From Strigamia acuminata (Eukaryota > Arthropoda > Chilopoda > Geophilomorpha > Linotaeniidae), in contig OX442315.1 in assembly GCA_949358305.1 (NCBI GenBank), forward strand, positions 34,126,427 to 34,190,426: a stretch of 64,000 nt of DNA, in the 5' to 3' direction. The first letter of the stretch is position 1. Every line of letters starts with the position of its first letter. The notes beneath the pieces were generated by a model, which did no database searches, was not told where the DNA came from, and was given only the letters and a program-made list of their open reading frames with translations. This document shows, one piece after another, positions 11,463-22,600 of the stretch. A program made the position numbers and the translations under genes.

Positions 11463-13894
11463 TTATAATGGAGCCGGCGTAGGCACATTAATTAACGGTG
11501 ATGATATTTCTTTTAAATTCACGAGTGGAGCGGGTCCGGATTGATGAATTTTGATTTTCTCGCTCACGAGTTGGTACAAAACGTGCACCGTTTCGGCATG
11601 CTGAAATGAAACGAATAAAATTAAATGAAAATCGTAAATATTTCTTATTAGCGTACCTGAGAAGCGGGTTGGAGCGCCTTCATCAGCAATTCCAACCGGT
11701 TGGGCGGCATTTTTGGATAAATGTACCACAGCAATTTGAGTAGATGGCGAAGAACGTTTTCCCGCGCAATCGCCGTGAAGAAAAATTCGTCGAAAACGAC
11801 CGTGCAAAAGTCTTCCGCACCGAATTCGTCGGCCAGCGTCACCATGAGAGCTACCAAAGTGTGGAGGAAATGGTCCTCGAATGCTCGTTCGCTGTTGCAA
11901 TTGGCGATGGTGCCAAGAACGCGCATCAATCCTTGGCGATCTTTGATGCGAGCCGCTTGCAGGTTGTAATACATCGCTAGAATGCTGGCGACGCTGCTCT
12001 CTTGAATGTAAGCTAGGTATGTGTCTGGTGGCGGACCAGAATGCTCAATGGTCGTCAGCGCCGATTGACGGTCGTCGGGTGGAAGTTTGGCATTGACGGC
12101 GCGTGCTTGATCGTCCACAACGAGCGACATCAGAGCGGGCAGAAATTTCGTTATTAGTTGACTGTCCTGAAATAAACAAAAATTAAATCATTAGTTTTGT
12201 AAATATTACATAATTCATCCTAATTAACGTTAAAAATTACTTAATTCATCGTAATTAACGTTGAATATTATATAATTCATCGTAATTAACGTTAAATATT
12301 ACATAATTCATCGTAATTAACGTTAAATATTACATAATTCATCGTAATTAACGTTAAACATTACATAATTCATCGTAATTAACGTTAAATATTACATAAT
12401 TCATCGTAATTAACGTTAAATATTACATAATTCATCGTAATTAACGTTAAACATTACATAATTCATCGTAATTAACGTTAAATATTACATAATTCATCGT
12501 AATTAACGTTTTATGACATAATTCATCATAATTAACGAAAAATAGTAAATACCGGTATTTCATCATAATTAAATTATAATTCAGTGCAGGGATCGACAAA
12601 ACTAAAAACAATTCATGCACCCGGGATTGTCGGCATTATTCAGTGAATAATTTAAAAAAATGCATTCAAATAGGAGCATACCAATTTTGGTTCCTTAAAA
12701 ACTTGACTGTCAATCATTTCTCTCGCTTGCAATCCTAACGCCAACATTCGAAGAAGTTGAATCAAAACCGGATTTTCCTACCAATTAAAAAACACAACAA
12801 ATAAACGTCGAATCCCAAAAATAAAAACACACACCCAAAACCTACCCTCGGCAAAGTCTCATTATGAATGATCACATTCAAAATCCTCAGCGCCGACGTC
12901 GCCAAAAAATTAATAGCGTACGGATCGCACAACGTCATCGACAAATCTCTAAAACAAAAACAAATAAAAAAAAACAACAACAACAACAAAAAAATAAACA
13001 AAAATACCCTAAAACCTGTTCCTGGCCTCGTTTTGGATTATCCAAAAAGCCCTGCAGTTCCCTCGCCCGTTTACTATCCACATTCCTCTCCCGAATACAC
13101 GCGTCCAAACACCACGTGAACTTATGGCACGGGTCCACGTTCGTGATCTCCTGGATCTCCAAATCGTGCAGCGCCATCAGCAACTCCGCCCTCAACGTGC
13201 AATAATGCACATTCCTCGTGCGATGAAACAAAGTCCTCAAAAACTGCAAAACCATGTCGTACAACTTGATATTCCTCCCGATCATGTGACTCAACTTCTG
13301 AACCACTTCGCCCTGGCGCCGCAACTTGGGCGACAAATTAAAGAACTGATTGCTCAAATTCTCGTGATTAAACAGCAGATTTTCCTTCTCCTTGATGTAC
13401 TGGCTCAACAACGGCGAAACTTCGTCCCCGAACAACGCTTGGTTGTCCTGCCACACTTGTCGTTTGACTTCGGTGTCGCATTCGCTGTACAGTTCGCGAT
13501 CCGTCACTAATTCCTTCAGATATTTATCCTCCACGTGCGAGAGGTGTTTGAGCACGGCGAGCACGACCGGTCGCATGCACCGGACTCTAATAATCGGGAA
13601 TGTTTTTTGCAGGAGGTCTTTCAGCTTCTTTTGCGTGTCTTTTCCCTGCGTTTGGCCGAGTTCGTGGATTTGTTTCAGGAGTCGTTCGCGAAGTTGTTCG
13701 AGAACGGACTGGTGGAAGTCGAGGCGTTGGACTCCGTGGAGGTCGAGAAGTGGCAACATGGGTCTGAGGGATGGTAAAAGGATGCCATTTTCCACTTGGA
13801 AGTCTTCAATGGCGGTTAGGGGATCGGAACAGTTGGTCAGGGCTTCGCGGAGGTATTCTGGACCCGCTATACCCACTTCTTCCAAGCCGGCCAT
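11463..13894 (-). CDS. NELFB: Negative elongation factor B (NELF-B / COBRA1)
   Basis: HEAT-repeat subunit of the NELF complex, which together with DSIF pauses RNA polymerase II near promoters. Exons (minus): 13008-13894, 12846-12948, 12682-12777, 11657-12166 and 11463-11600, giving 577 residues, almost the vertebrate length. Alignment to the family from memory is strong throughout: MAGLEEVGIAGPEYLREALT at the start, QVWQDNQALFGDEVSPLL, KLYDMVLQFLRTLF, RNVHYCTLRAELLMALHDL, DPCHKFTWCLDACIRER, SKRARELQGFLD, REMIDSQVFKEPKL, and a C-terminus ending TPAPL like the human protein. The donor at 13007/13006 (GG|GTATTT) rather than CAG|GTTTTA restores VLGDLSM. An upstream noncoding exon ending at 13997 carries a short uORF. 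The intron at 12167-12681 holds a 31-bp minisatellite. Confidence 0.96.
12215..12540. repeat. 31-bp minisatellite in NELF-B intron
   Basis: About ten copies of a 31-bp unit containing ACATAATTCATCGTAATTAA with CGTTAAATATT. Copies differ mostly by T/C in TTAAATATT versus TTAAACATT. Lies inside the intron between 12166 and 12682. Confidence 0.95.
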
Positions 13895-13996
13895 CTTGCG
13901 GAGTGTGGTTAAATTGGACCTGTAAAGATTGGTCAGAAAGATCAGTCAAAGACGACTAAATAACGAAAAATAAAAACACTACGTAGGTATACTTAC

Positions 13997-14020
13997 AAAC
14001 GGCGGCCATTATTGTTTTTG
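13997..14020 (-). promoter_or_regulatory. NELF-B 5' noncoding exon with short uORF and YY1-like ATGGCCGCC
   Basis: Minus strand ATAATGGCCGCCGTTT is followed by a consensus donor GTAAGT at 13996. The acceptor CTTTACAG precedes 13919. Splicing gives a 7-codon ORF that stops before the NELF-B ATG. The ATGGCCGCC word resembles the YY1-type initiator motif. The exon's outer end is not determined. Confidence 0.45.
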
Positions 14021-14383
14021 TATGTTTTAATTTTTGGTTTTGCCGCTAGGGGCTGCAGTCTGCGTGATGCTCAATGCATTTTGTTTCCGAATTTTAGAGT
14101 CTCTGATCAATAATTTATTTTTTTCGATAAACTTTTATTTTACATTTTCAAACTCTAAGTGGTCAACAATTTAACCATACTTGATTGAACTTGAATTAAT
14201 CTTTGGATTCCTGATGATACAATTATTAATAACCTAAACTATAAACTACGGTGCTCATTCGTTGATGGAACAGTTATTCTTAACGATGCTTTTTTTACAC
14301 TACAAATATATCTTACACAACCTATCTTATATCACAATGGTAAAAAAACTAGAAAAAAAAAATAACAACCAGCTGACTAAATC

Positions 14384-16523
14384 TCAGACAAATAAACGTT
14401 TAGAAGTGATTTCGTAGCGCTCGTAAGCGTGAGACATGATACTCTTTGAAAGATCTTCTACCGATGAATAACGTGATTTCTCGGAATTAAAAATGTCTTG
14501 AAGAAAGCCCAGAACTTGATCCTACAAAATTTTTAATAATTTTCAACAAAAAAACAACCAAAACAATGATTTTTACCTTGAAAAAATTACACAATTCTTT
14601 CAGCCCTTCTTCAGGTCCTAAAAAACCCCAAGCTAACATTGGAGTTGTGTGCTCGGATATATCGTAGAAATGGGAGATGAACCCACTTCGGAACTAAAAA
14701 CAATTAAAAAATTAAAAATTATGACTAAATTCCCTTCAAATCTTCAATTTTTACCTTCAGAAACCTTCTTTTCGCTTTTAAAACCGACCAACAAGCAGTT
14801 GCGAGCGCCTAAAATTCGATTTAATCGATTAAACCCACAAAATAAACCTAAAATAAGCCTAATTCACCGTTTCTTTGAACCCATTCGACAGCCATCGGTT
14901 CTGTACAACCGCTAAAACTGACGAAGGAGGATTTTCCAGATCTTCAAACGCATCCAAAAAAATAAAATCTAAAACAATATCGTAAAATGTCATACACCGC
15001 ACCTAAAAAAATGCCAAAACAAATGAATAACCCTCAAAATAAATCCAAAAATAAATCCTTACTCCTCTTCCCTTCAACTCTTCTTCGGTTTTCGCGTAAT
15101 GCTGATCGCTTTTAACGAAAGTTAACATTTCATCGTAAGCATTCAGAAAATCTTTAGGATCCTAAAAATTAAAATCATTCAATCGAATTCTCCTTTCCCA
15201 GTTTCAAAATCTCAAATTACTTTATCAGCATTAAAAAGAAGACTAGAAATTAACTGACGCCCACATTCGACGAACCAAACTTTGATTTTCTCGTCCTCAA
15301 ACGTGTATTGAAATGCTAAACGGACGCAATGAAGTTTAGCCAGGTAATCTATATCGGTCTGGCATTTCAAGTGTTCAGTTCGAAGAGATCTGTACGGAAT
15401 TCCGACCTCCTCAAGCTGACGTAAAGCCGCTTGGTACAGAGGCAAGTGATGAAAATCTTGATTCAGGTCAGAAAATTCATCAAATTCTCGCAAATCAGCC
15501 ACCTGCACGTCCAATTTATGCTTTAAAATTACACTCAAAACGTTTTAAATCAAATTTCCTACGTCCACGGCCGAAACGAACGATTCCAACGACGAAATAC
15601 TCGTCACTGTGTACCGATCGACGTCCACAAATCTGTCGCTAGTGCTGTCGGAACGGAAAAGCACCGACGTTTGGTGCAGGAATAACTGCTCGCAATGTTC
15701 TTGCAAAGCGCAAGCCATGTCTAATACTTTTTCAACGTAGTGACTAAACTCGCTTTCTTCTTCATTCTAAAAAAATCAATTTAAAAAAATCAATTTCAAT
15801 TTCCAAATAAATACATTTTAACGCTTTACTGTAATTGCTAAAGCGCCACCGTTGGCCAAGGGTGCGGTATATGAATGTAAAGCGTCTTCCCAATAACCAA
15901 TTGCGGTTTCTAACGCTTCCAAGCCTAAATAAACGAGAAAAACATTTTAAAACATATAAATTTTTAAAAAAAAATGACATTTGGACATTTTAAAATCCAA
16001 AAATGTAATTTTTTTCTCTGAATTTCCATCAAAAAAAGAAAACTCTCGTTAATTGAGAGTTCCATTCACCCATAAGGCCAAATTGTTGAGGTGTAAGTCC
16101 AGTAGTTGCGTCTAACGTGATCGTAGATGCAATTGTGGACACGCACGATTGATGATCGCTGGCCAGTGAGACCGATCCGAGCTGTAAGTACGATCGCGGA
16201 TACGCGGGGCTCATGCTTCTTCTCGTGTACGTACTAATATCTGGAATAATAAATTTGTTTTTAATTAAATAAAATAATTATTATGTTTGGCAATATCGAC
16301 CTCCGTTTGGACTTTTGACGTAATTAGTTTGCTTTTTCCACGTCTTGTTTGTGGGTAATGTCGTCGGTACATTTCTTCTGCGTCTTTTCAGATACCTGGC
16401 CAATAAGCTTATGATCGTAATGCCCACACCGACGCCGACGAGAGAGAGTTTGACCGGTGTGCTTAATGTGATGTTTGGTATATGGAATTTCGGTGCGATT
16501 CTAAGGCGAGCGAGGGTTGTCAT
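14384..16523 (-). CDS. MIGA: Mitoguardin (MIGA), mitochondrial outer-membrane fusion regulator
   Basis: Ten coding exons (minus): 16301-16523, 16070-16240, 15830-15924, 15563-15766, 15221-15502, 15063-15161, 14868-15002, 14755-14808, 14577-14693 and 14384-14521, giving 505 residues. Mitoguardins sit in the mitochondrial outer membrane and promote fusion and ER-mitochondria lipid exchange. An N-terminal TM (about residues 25-46, KLSLVGVGVGITIISLLARY) is followed by KRRRR, a tail-out anchor pattern. Family-specific words follow: GLEALETAIGYWEDALHSYT, DFHHLPLYQAALRQLEEVGI, KLHCVRLAFQYTFEDEKIKV, MTFYDIVLDFIFLDAFEDLE, ISEHTTPMLAWGFLGPEEGL. The protein is shorter than human MIGA2 because the disordered region after the TM is brief. 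A 5' exon (16622-16690) carries a 20-codon uORF; translation is placed at the first ATG in exon 2. Confidence 0.93.
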
Positions 16524-16623
16524 TTCCGTGTCGTAAATGCGAGCTGAAATTAATTTTTAGACGTTAAAAAAATAAAATACTTCATACTAATAGGAATTTA
16601 AGAAAAAAACAACCAACTTACTT

Positions 16624-16686
16624 TCATTTGCAACGAATGTGGAGATTATTTACATCAAGCAATGCGGCTTTCATGGGCGCAGCCAT
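16624..16686 (-). promoter_or_regulatory. uORF in MIGA 5' UTR exon (AAAATGGCTGCGCCC)
   Basis: The first exon of MIGA opens AAAATGGCTGCGCCCATG, a YY1-like promoter/initiator motif, and encodes MAAPMKAALLDVNNLHIRCK followed by a stop two bases before the donor (GTAAGT at 16621-16616). It is out of the main reading frame and so would be translated as a uORF or skipped. A CTCF-like word (GACACCTTGTGGCGG) lies just upstream at 16723-16737. Confidence 0.5.
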
Positions 16687-16908
16687 TTTGTTTCAACTGA
16701 ACCGGTTGGCAGGTAACATGGCGACACCTTGTGGCGGAAAGTGCAATTTTGTTTGTTTTGATGGTTATTTTAGTTATTATAGTTTTCTGTATGAAAGTCT
16801 GTGATTGTTTTTATGTCGGGTTTGCTTATAGAGTTCAATAAAATAAATTGTACATTTTAAAAATAGGTTTGAAACGATGCTTTTTAATTTACACTAATCA
16901 GCTACATT

Positions 16909-17301
16909 TTATGGTTTCAAAGTAACAGTTTTCTTCTCTGATTGAAGATGGTTGACGACCTGCCTGGCCCTCGACTTCAGCTTCATGTTCGCCAATTTCT
17001 TCTGTTTCTTGCCACTCACGTTGTGTTTTCGCGAGAATTTCAGATTTTTGAGAAATTTTCGGTCCATCTTATGTTAAAATACAAAATACAATCAATTATT
17101 CCGTGAAATAACCTCGCAATAGCGTTAAATACCCCTTTTGTTAACAGATTTCTGTCAAACTTGGGTTTTTTAATTCCATTTCGATGAGCTTTACGATCTG
17201 AAAGCAGAAAATTAAAAAATTATAAATATGAATTTCAACATTATTTTTCGTAAGATGTATTTACTTTGATTGTGATTAGTGTGATTCTTCGACTTTGCCA
17301 T
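16909..17301 (-). CDS. RPL29: 60S ribosomal protein eL29
   Basis: Small basic protein of the large ribosomal subunit. Three coding exons (minus): 17265-17301, 17133-17197 and 16909-17067, giving 86 residues, close to the short invertebrate form rather than the extended mammalian one. The N-terminus MAKSKNHTNHNQNRKAHRNG continuing IKKPKFDR is diagnostic; the third exon reads MDRKFLKNLKFSRKHN and is lysine/arginine-rich. An acceptor (CAG) at about 17323 shows an upstream 5' UTR exon, running toward 17525. The promoter is shared with or close to the divergent NFKBIL1. The exons are too short for ordinary ORF scans, so it is easily missed. Confidence 0.95.
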
Positions 17302-17586
17302 CGTAATTCACTACGTAGATAGCTGGAATAAAAGAAAAAGAAAAACTGTTTAATACGGAGCACATTTTTATCGTTTTGAGGAACGTTGCATCGATGAATA
17401 CCAAACTTTCAAGTCGGAACTTGAACAAACTACTCACTCCAGATGAAGATTTAAAATATGAAAACATAAAAATCATTAATACGTACCGATTGATTGGGAT
17501 TCTTTCAGCCGATTTATAACGCAAAATTAACCACCAACCGGAAGTACTACAGCAAACCGAGCCGGAAACACGACTCGAATGAAGCT

Positions 17587-17603
17587 GGCATCTAGCGGTG
17601 GAA
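17587..17603. promoter_or_regulatory. CTCF-like motif between RPL29 and NFKBIL1
   Basis: GGCATCTAGCGGTGGAA lies in the divergent promoter interval. Its reverse complement (CCACCGCTAGATGCC) resembles the CTCF core. Similar words recur at other promoters in this window. Confidence 0.35.
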
Positions 17604-17754
17604 ATTCAAACACACATATTATTAAATTTTCATGGCTTCGAATGTTCTAAAAAAGAAGTCATTCAAAATTTAAAAATCAATTAATTTTTTTCTTTTATAA
17701 TAATAATAAGTTATCAATAATTTATTAAATTTATTAAATTAGTTGCGCGGAAGT

Positions 17755-19176
17755 ATGGGAGCCACACTTTTCAATATGGCTTCCGAAGCGGAAGAAACAC
17801 ATTTGACTAGCTACAAACTCAATCGAATCTATCGCTACGTTAGAAAAGGACACCTCAGGAAATTAAACAACTTTCTAAACGAACAATACATCGACATTCG
17901 AAGAGTAATATTCTCCAAACGACGCAATGCCTTACACATCGCGTGTAAACACAAACAGAAAGATATTGTTAAATTCCTATTACGTCACGAGCTGAATTTG
18001 CTTCTGCAAGACGCCAAGGGAAATGTACCGTTGTTAACGTCCGCTTTAATCAATTTAAAACACAAACGAAGTGGTAGGTGTGCATAAAATGACATAACAT
18101 GGCACATAATGTCATAAAATTGAATGAAAATGATTTTTATCGATGATTAAATTTTTTTGTTATTTCAGGTCGTGCGAGAAAAATCTCAGAATTGCTGAAA
18201 TGCGCTTGTCGTGAGGCACTTACCGTGAAGAATAACGAAGGCATATGTGCGCAGGAAGTGTTGGATTTTATAAAACAGAAGGAGGAGGAGAGTAAAAAGA
18301 AGAAAAAGGTTCGAAAAATCGATTTTTTTTTTTGGTGATTTATTTTGGTAAAAAATATTAATTTTCTTTTTTAAATCTAGAGCAAATTAAAAGTGGAAAT
18401 ATCGTCGTCGGATTCGAGTGAAAGTGAAGATTCGAATGTGTTTTCTGATTTCGACAGCGAAGAGTCGGATTCGGAGTGGTTCGAGAAGATGCAGATGGAA
18501 TTCGAAGATGTTTATTTCCAAGAATTCGGAAAATTTGAAAATGGTGAAAAAAAAAAAAAAAAAAAAAATTGATAATATTTTATTTAAAATTAATTTTTCA
18601 CCGCAGATTTTCTACAATTCGAAAACGAACTGCGTCACGAAACGTACGATAATTGGACGGAACGGATGCACCAAGAGTTCTCCGCGAAACGTCGCAAAAC
18701 CAACGAATCGCATTACAGAAAACGGCCGAAAACGGACGACAAAACCCGCAACCAATCGACACAAAGCAATTTGAAACGAGAATTCAAACCAACCGACGAG
18801 TTGACGGGTTTAAAATTAAGAAAGAGGAAGTACGAGAAACAGTGCAAACGTCTGTTCGAGACCGCGAGCGAAGAAATCTCGTTGAAGGACCTTCCCGCAC
18901 CGAACGAAATGTTCATTAGAATTCTCCTCAGCTTCGATTCTGACGAAACTGCCAAGCGATGCTATTTAAAGTAAAGTTTTTAAAATTTTTCTTTTATGTA
19001 TTATTTATTTATCATTTTCTTTTCCAACAGGAAACAGCAAATCGTGTGGCACCCCGACAAATTTCTGCAAAAATGTGGACATCGGTTGCTAGTGAGCGAA
19101 CGAGATGCAATTTTCGAACGTGTCAATCAAATATCGCAGTTAATTAATTCTCACTTGGATGCAATGACGAATTAAC
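17755..19176 (+). CDS. NFKBIL1: NF-kappa-B inhibitor-like protein 1
   Basis: Five exons: 17755-18073, 18169-18308, 18381-18543, 18607-18970 and 19032-19176, giving 376 residues (human about 381). N-terminal ankyrin-type repeats (KRRNALHIACKHKQKDIVKF, DAKGNVPLLTSALIN), a central acidic Ser/Asp/Glu stretch (EISSSDSSESEDSNVFSDFD), a charged coiled region (MHQEFSAKRRK), and a C-terminal DnaJ-like segment with QQIVWHPDKFLQKCG, which is typical of this family. The protein is a nuclear factor linked to splicing and NF-kB modulation in vertebrates. The first in-frame ATG is 17755; the ATG at 17776 (MASEAEE) is an alternative start, and TTG codons upstream are not used. All junction phases close. Divergent from RPL29, convergent with the SLC22 gene. 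Confidence 0.93.
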
Positions 19177-19629
19177 GCTAAAAACTGTCCAGATTTCCAG
19201 TGTCAAGTTCTTCTTAACGACTATAAATAAATTAAATGTAAAATATATCCAGATCTCCACACTCAAGTTTTAAAGCTGGTTCTTAAACGTTTATAAATTA
19301 AATTTAAAATGTCCTTAGAAATGCTGCGGAGGACCCTGAAAATGTCTAGATATTCCACCAAACAAATACGATGTAATTGTTATTTTTATTTTATTTACAT
19401 TAAAACATTTTTTTCATTTTGTTTACATCTTTTTCATTTTAATTACAAAATTAACATAAATTATGCAAACTGATGGTTTTTGCATATTAATGAACCCTCA
19501 CAGAAAAATAACAACTTTAATCTGTATAAACACACTTTGTCGCATCATTTGCGACTCGGAAGTCATAAAAATTAGCAAAACTTTTGCTAATTAATTAAAT
19601 AAATTCAAATTTACAATATTTCTCATTTT
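19177..19629. other. Convergent 3' intergenic region
   Basis: Contains the NFKBIL1 3' UTR (AATAAA-like word ATAAATAAATTAAATG near 19222) and the 3' flank of the SLC22 gene. No gene in between. Confidence 0.5.
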
Positions 19630-22600
19630 CTAGAGTTTTGTATTCTGCTCACGTTCCTTAAAACCAGGATTGTCGTAGCCCTGACAAAGCCCCGAGTGTC
19701 CATTCCCCGAGTGTCCATTCCCCGAGTGTCCATTCCCCGAGTGTCCATTCCCCGAGTGTCCATTCCCCGAGTGTCCGTTCTTCGATTTGCTCAAATCGAA
19801 AGCCGACAGTGTCTGTTGCTTCAAAATTCCATTATTTCTTTTCGGCCTGAAATCACCGACCGATCTAGTCCTAACAGCAATGCCGACCGCATTAGTGACC
19901 GAGGCGGCCTCGCACACGGACTTGAGCCTCTCTTTCGGCGATTGGATGCTGTAAATGGAGATTCTCGGACTAGCGGGTTTCGATTCCCGCCTCGCATTTG
20001 CATTTTCGATCGTCATGGAGTTGAAAAACATGTTCTGCACGACCGAGCGATATTGCAGCATCATGTCCTTGATGTTCTCCGGAAGTGGTCTATTAGAAGT
20101 TTCCGGAAGTAACGTGCAAAAACCGGCCGCGACCAGTGACAGGAAGCCAATCAGGACACCTGACCATTTGGATAAATGTTTCTGAAATATTTGAAAAATT
20201 TATTTCAGGTTTTGGGAATGTTTCTGCGATAGATTAATGCGAACTGACCACAACGGGGAAGTAAAGTCCGGCGCTTCCACCGAGAAATCCAATGAAAGCT
20301 GCTAATCCGGTGCACGTACTTCGGACTGTAGTTGGGAAGAGTTCAGCAACAAGAAGTCTGGTCGATACCAATGCGGCCGTGGTGGCGCATTTTGCAACTA
20401 ATTTCACGCAGAGATGCGCTACCCCAAGATGGTAACCCGAAGCTGTAGAATTAAAATAAAACGGAAAAAAGTGAATTTAATGATTCGGGGATTTCCCTAC
20501 TCCTCGGGGAACCTCAATTCATATTTTTTAGCGACGTAATCAAATCTTAAAACGTCATGGATATGGATGAGACGTGCAAACCGATGAATCAAAGTTGTGA
20601 CGTAATCAGATCGCCCCAGAAATGCGCCGTCATTCTCGTAAATTGAACCGTTGTTCCGTTTCCATAAGGAAACGACACTTACCTTTCTCTTACTTTCCTT
20701 TCCACAGCGAAAAAATGTATCCTTTTACAACCACATTTCCAGATCGATGCACAGTGGGAGTCAACTTACCTAGGCTTAACTTAATTAGGCCTAATTGTAG
20801 TAAAATTGGGCTTAAATGACCATATGATTTACTGTATAAATCACACATCTTGTGACAATGTCGATTTAATATAGTTACACAGGAAGACCATTTAATATAA
20901 ATTTTAACTGTTTGTTTCTGACATACCTGTTCTTATAGGTATTATACTGTATGCAATGATGCATACTCCAGCTGTAGCAAAAAAGACCACAAGTGGTTTA
21001 ATTCGCCCAAATCTAGAAATTTTAAAAAAAAACACATCAAAATTCTGTATTCATAAACACGAGAAAACAAAAGCACTTAGAAACCATTTATACATCTACC
21101 TTTTGAGCACAAAAATCGAAGTAAATGCTGGAACCATAACAAGTCCCCCAAGAAAATAATTGAGATATAAACTGTCCTTTACTTTTAGTTTCAAAGGCAT
21201 CACGGTAAGGCCATTATAATTATACGCCGCCACAGCCCTACGAAAAAAATCGAAGTTATGCAAATTAGATATTGAATTTCACACACGTATAAAACAAAAA
21301 AAAATTAAAATCTAACCAGAGCAATGAACCTATAAGAAAATCTCTCCTGAGAGTTGCATTCTTCATGTAATTCAACAACTTTTTAAAATGACTAAGATGG
21401 GGATGTAACAAGTGAAGTCTGGTCTCTCCGGAAGATGCCTGCCTCATCGGCGACGGCACAGACACGGCAGTTTCCTCGTATTCATTTTCCTCATCGGCCG
21501 AGTCCGCACCCGAGTCCAATTTGAAGTTTGGCGGAAGTGAAACCTTATTGAATTTCGCCGCTTTACGGAAAATGCGTTCGGCACTTCTGGTGCGACCCCA
21601 AGAGACCAACCAATGCGGAGACTCGGGTAAAAACCTGTCGAATAAAATGTAAAATTCAAACATTTTGCGAATTCTAAACCAAACTAGATAAAATACATGC
21701 TAAATGGGAGTAAGACGAACACTCCGACCGAGATAGAAAGTTGTAAAATCCGCCAACTTCTTGCTAGATATGCCTGGAATGCGAGAAGCATTTGTCCCGT
21801 TGCGTAAAACAAATACAAAGCAAATGCAGCGAAGGGTCTTTGTCCCGGTGGGAAATATTCACAAGCTAATATAAACATAGCCAATTCCGCACCCTGAAAT
21901 CATACAAATTTACTAAAATGAGTTTCATTATTATTAACACGGGCGCATTCGAAGAAAATCAAGGAATTTTACACGTAAAACCCCAAAACAGACATAAAGA
22001 CGAAGTAATCTCGCATACCGTATTTTACCGCTTAAATTTTAGTTTTTGTGTATTTTAAGTTTAAATTTTGAGTGTGAGAATTTTAACTACCGGTATTCGT
22101 AGTTATGCGTGTTATTATCTTCTGTCTTTGCTGTTTATACAACATTTGAATGCACCTGCTTTCTTTTATTGTATTTTATAGAAATTGATATTACCTCTGT
22201 GTAAAGTCGAGATAAGAACCGGAGAACTAAAAACGAAGATATGTCATTGACTAGGACCATGCCTAGTGCGAGTAAAGCTGTTTGCCACCAACACATGAGG
22301 AATAAAGCTTTTCTGCCGTACGTGTCTGCAAATGGCGAGAAGATGACGGCACCCAGAACAGCTGCTGCTCCGTGGACACTGATTATGATGAGCCAATGAG
22401 AGTGGTCACAAGACAATTGCCACTGAAATATACAAACTCGTTATTATACCTCTATTATTTAAAATGCGTAGCAGTGATTTAATGATATTAATGGCGCTCT
22501 TAAACTTACAAACGATCATCGTCAGTGGCCAAATTTAATTATCAAAAAGAGGTAGATGTTTTATATACACTTTCGTGTTTTGCAAAGAGAAGTAAATGAC

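Noticed and set aside
13124-13925. Plus-strand frames of 128 and 177 codons
   Set aside because: Antisense shadows of the NELF-B exon 13008-13894.
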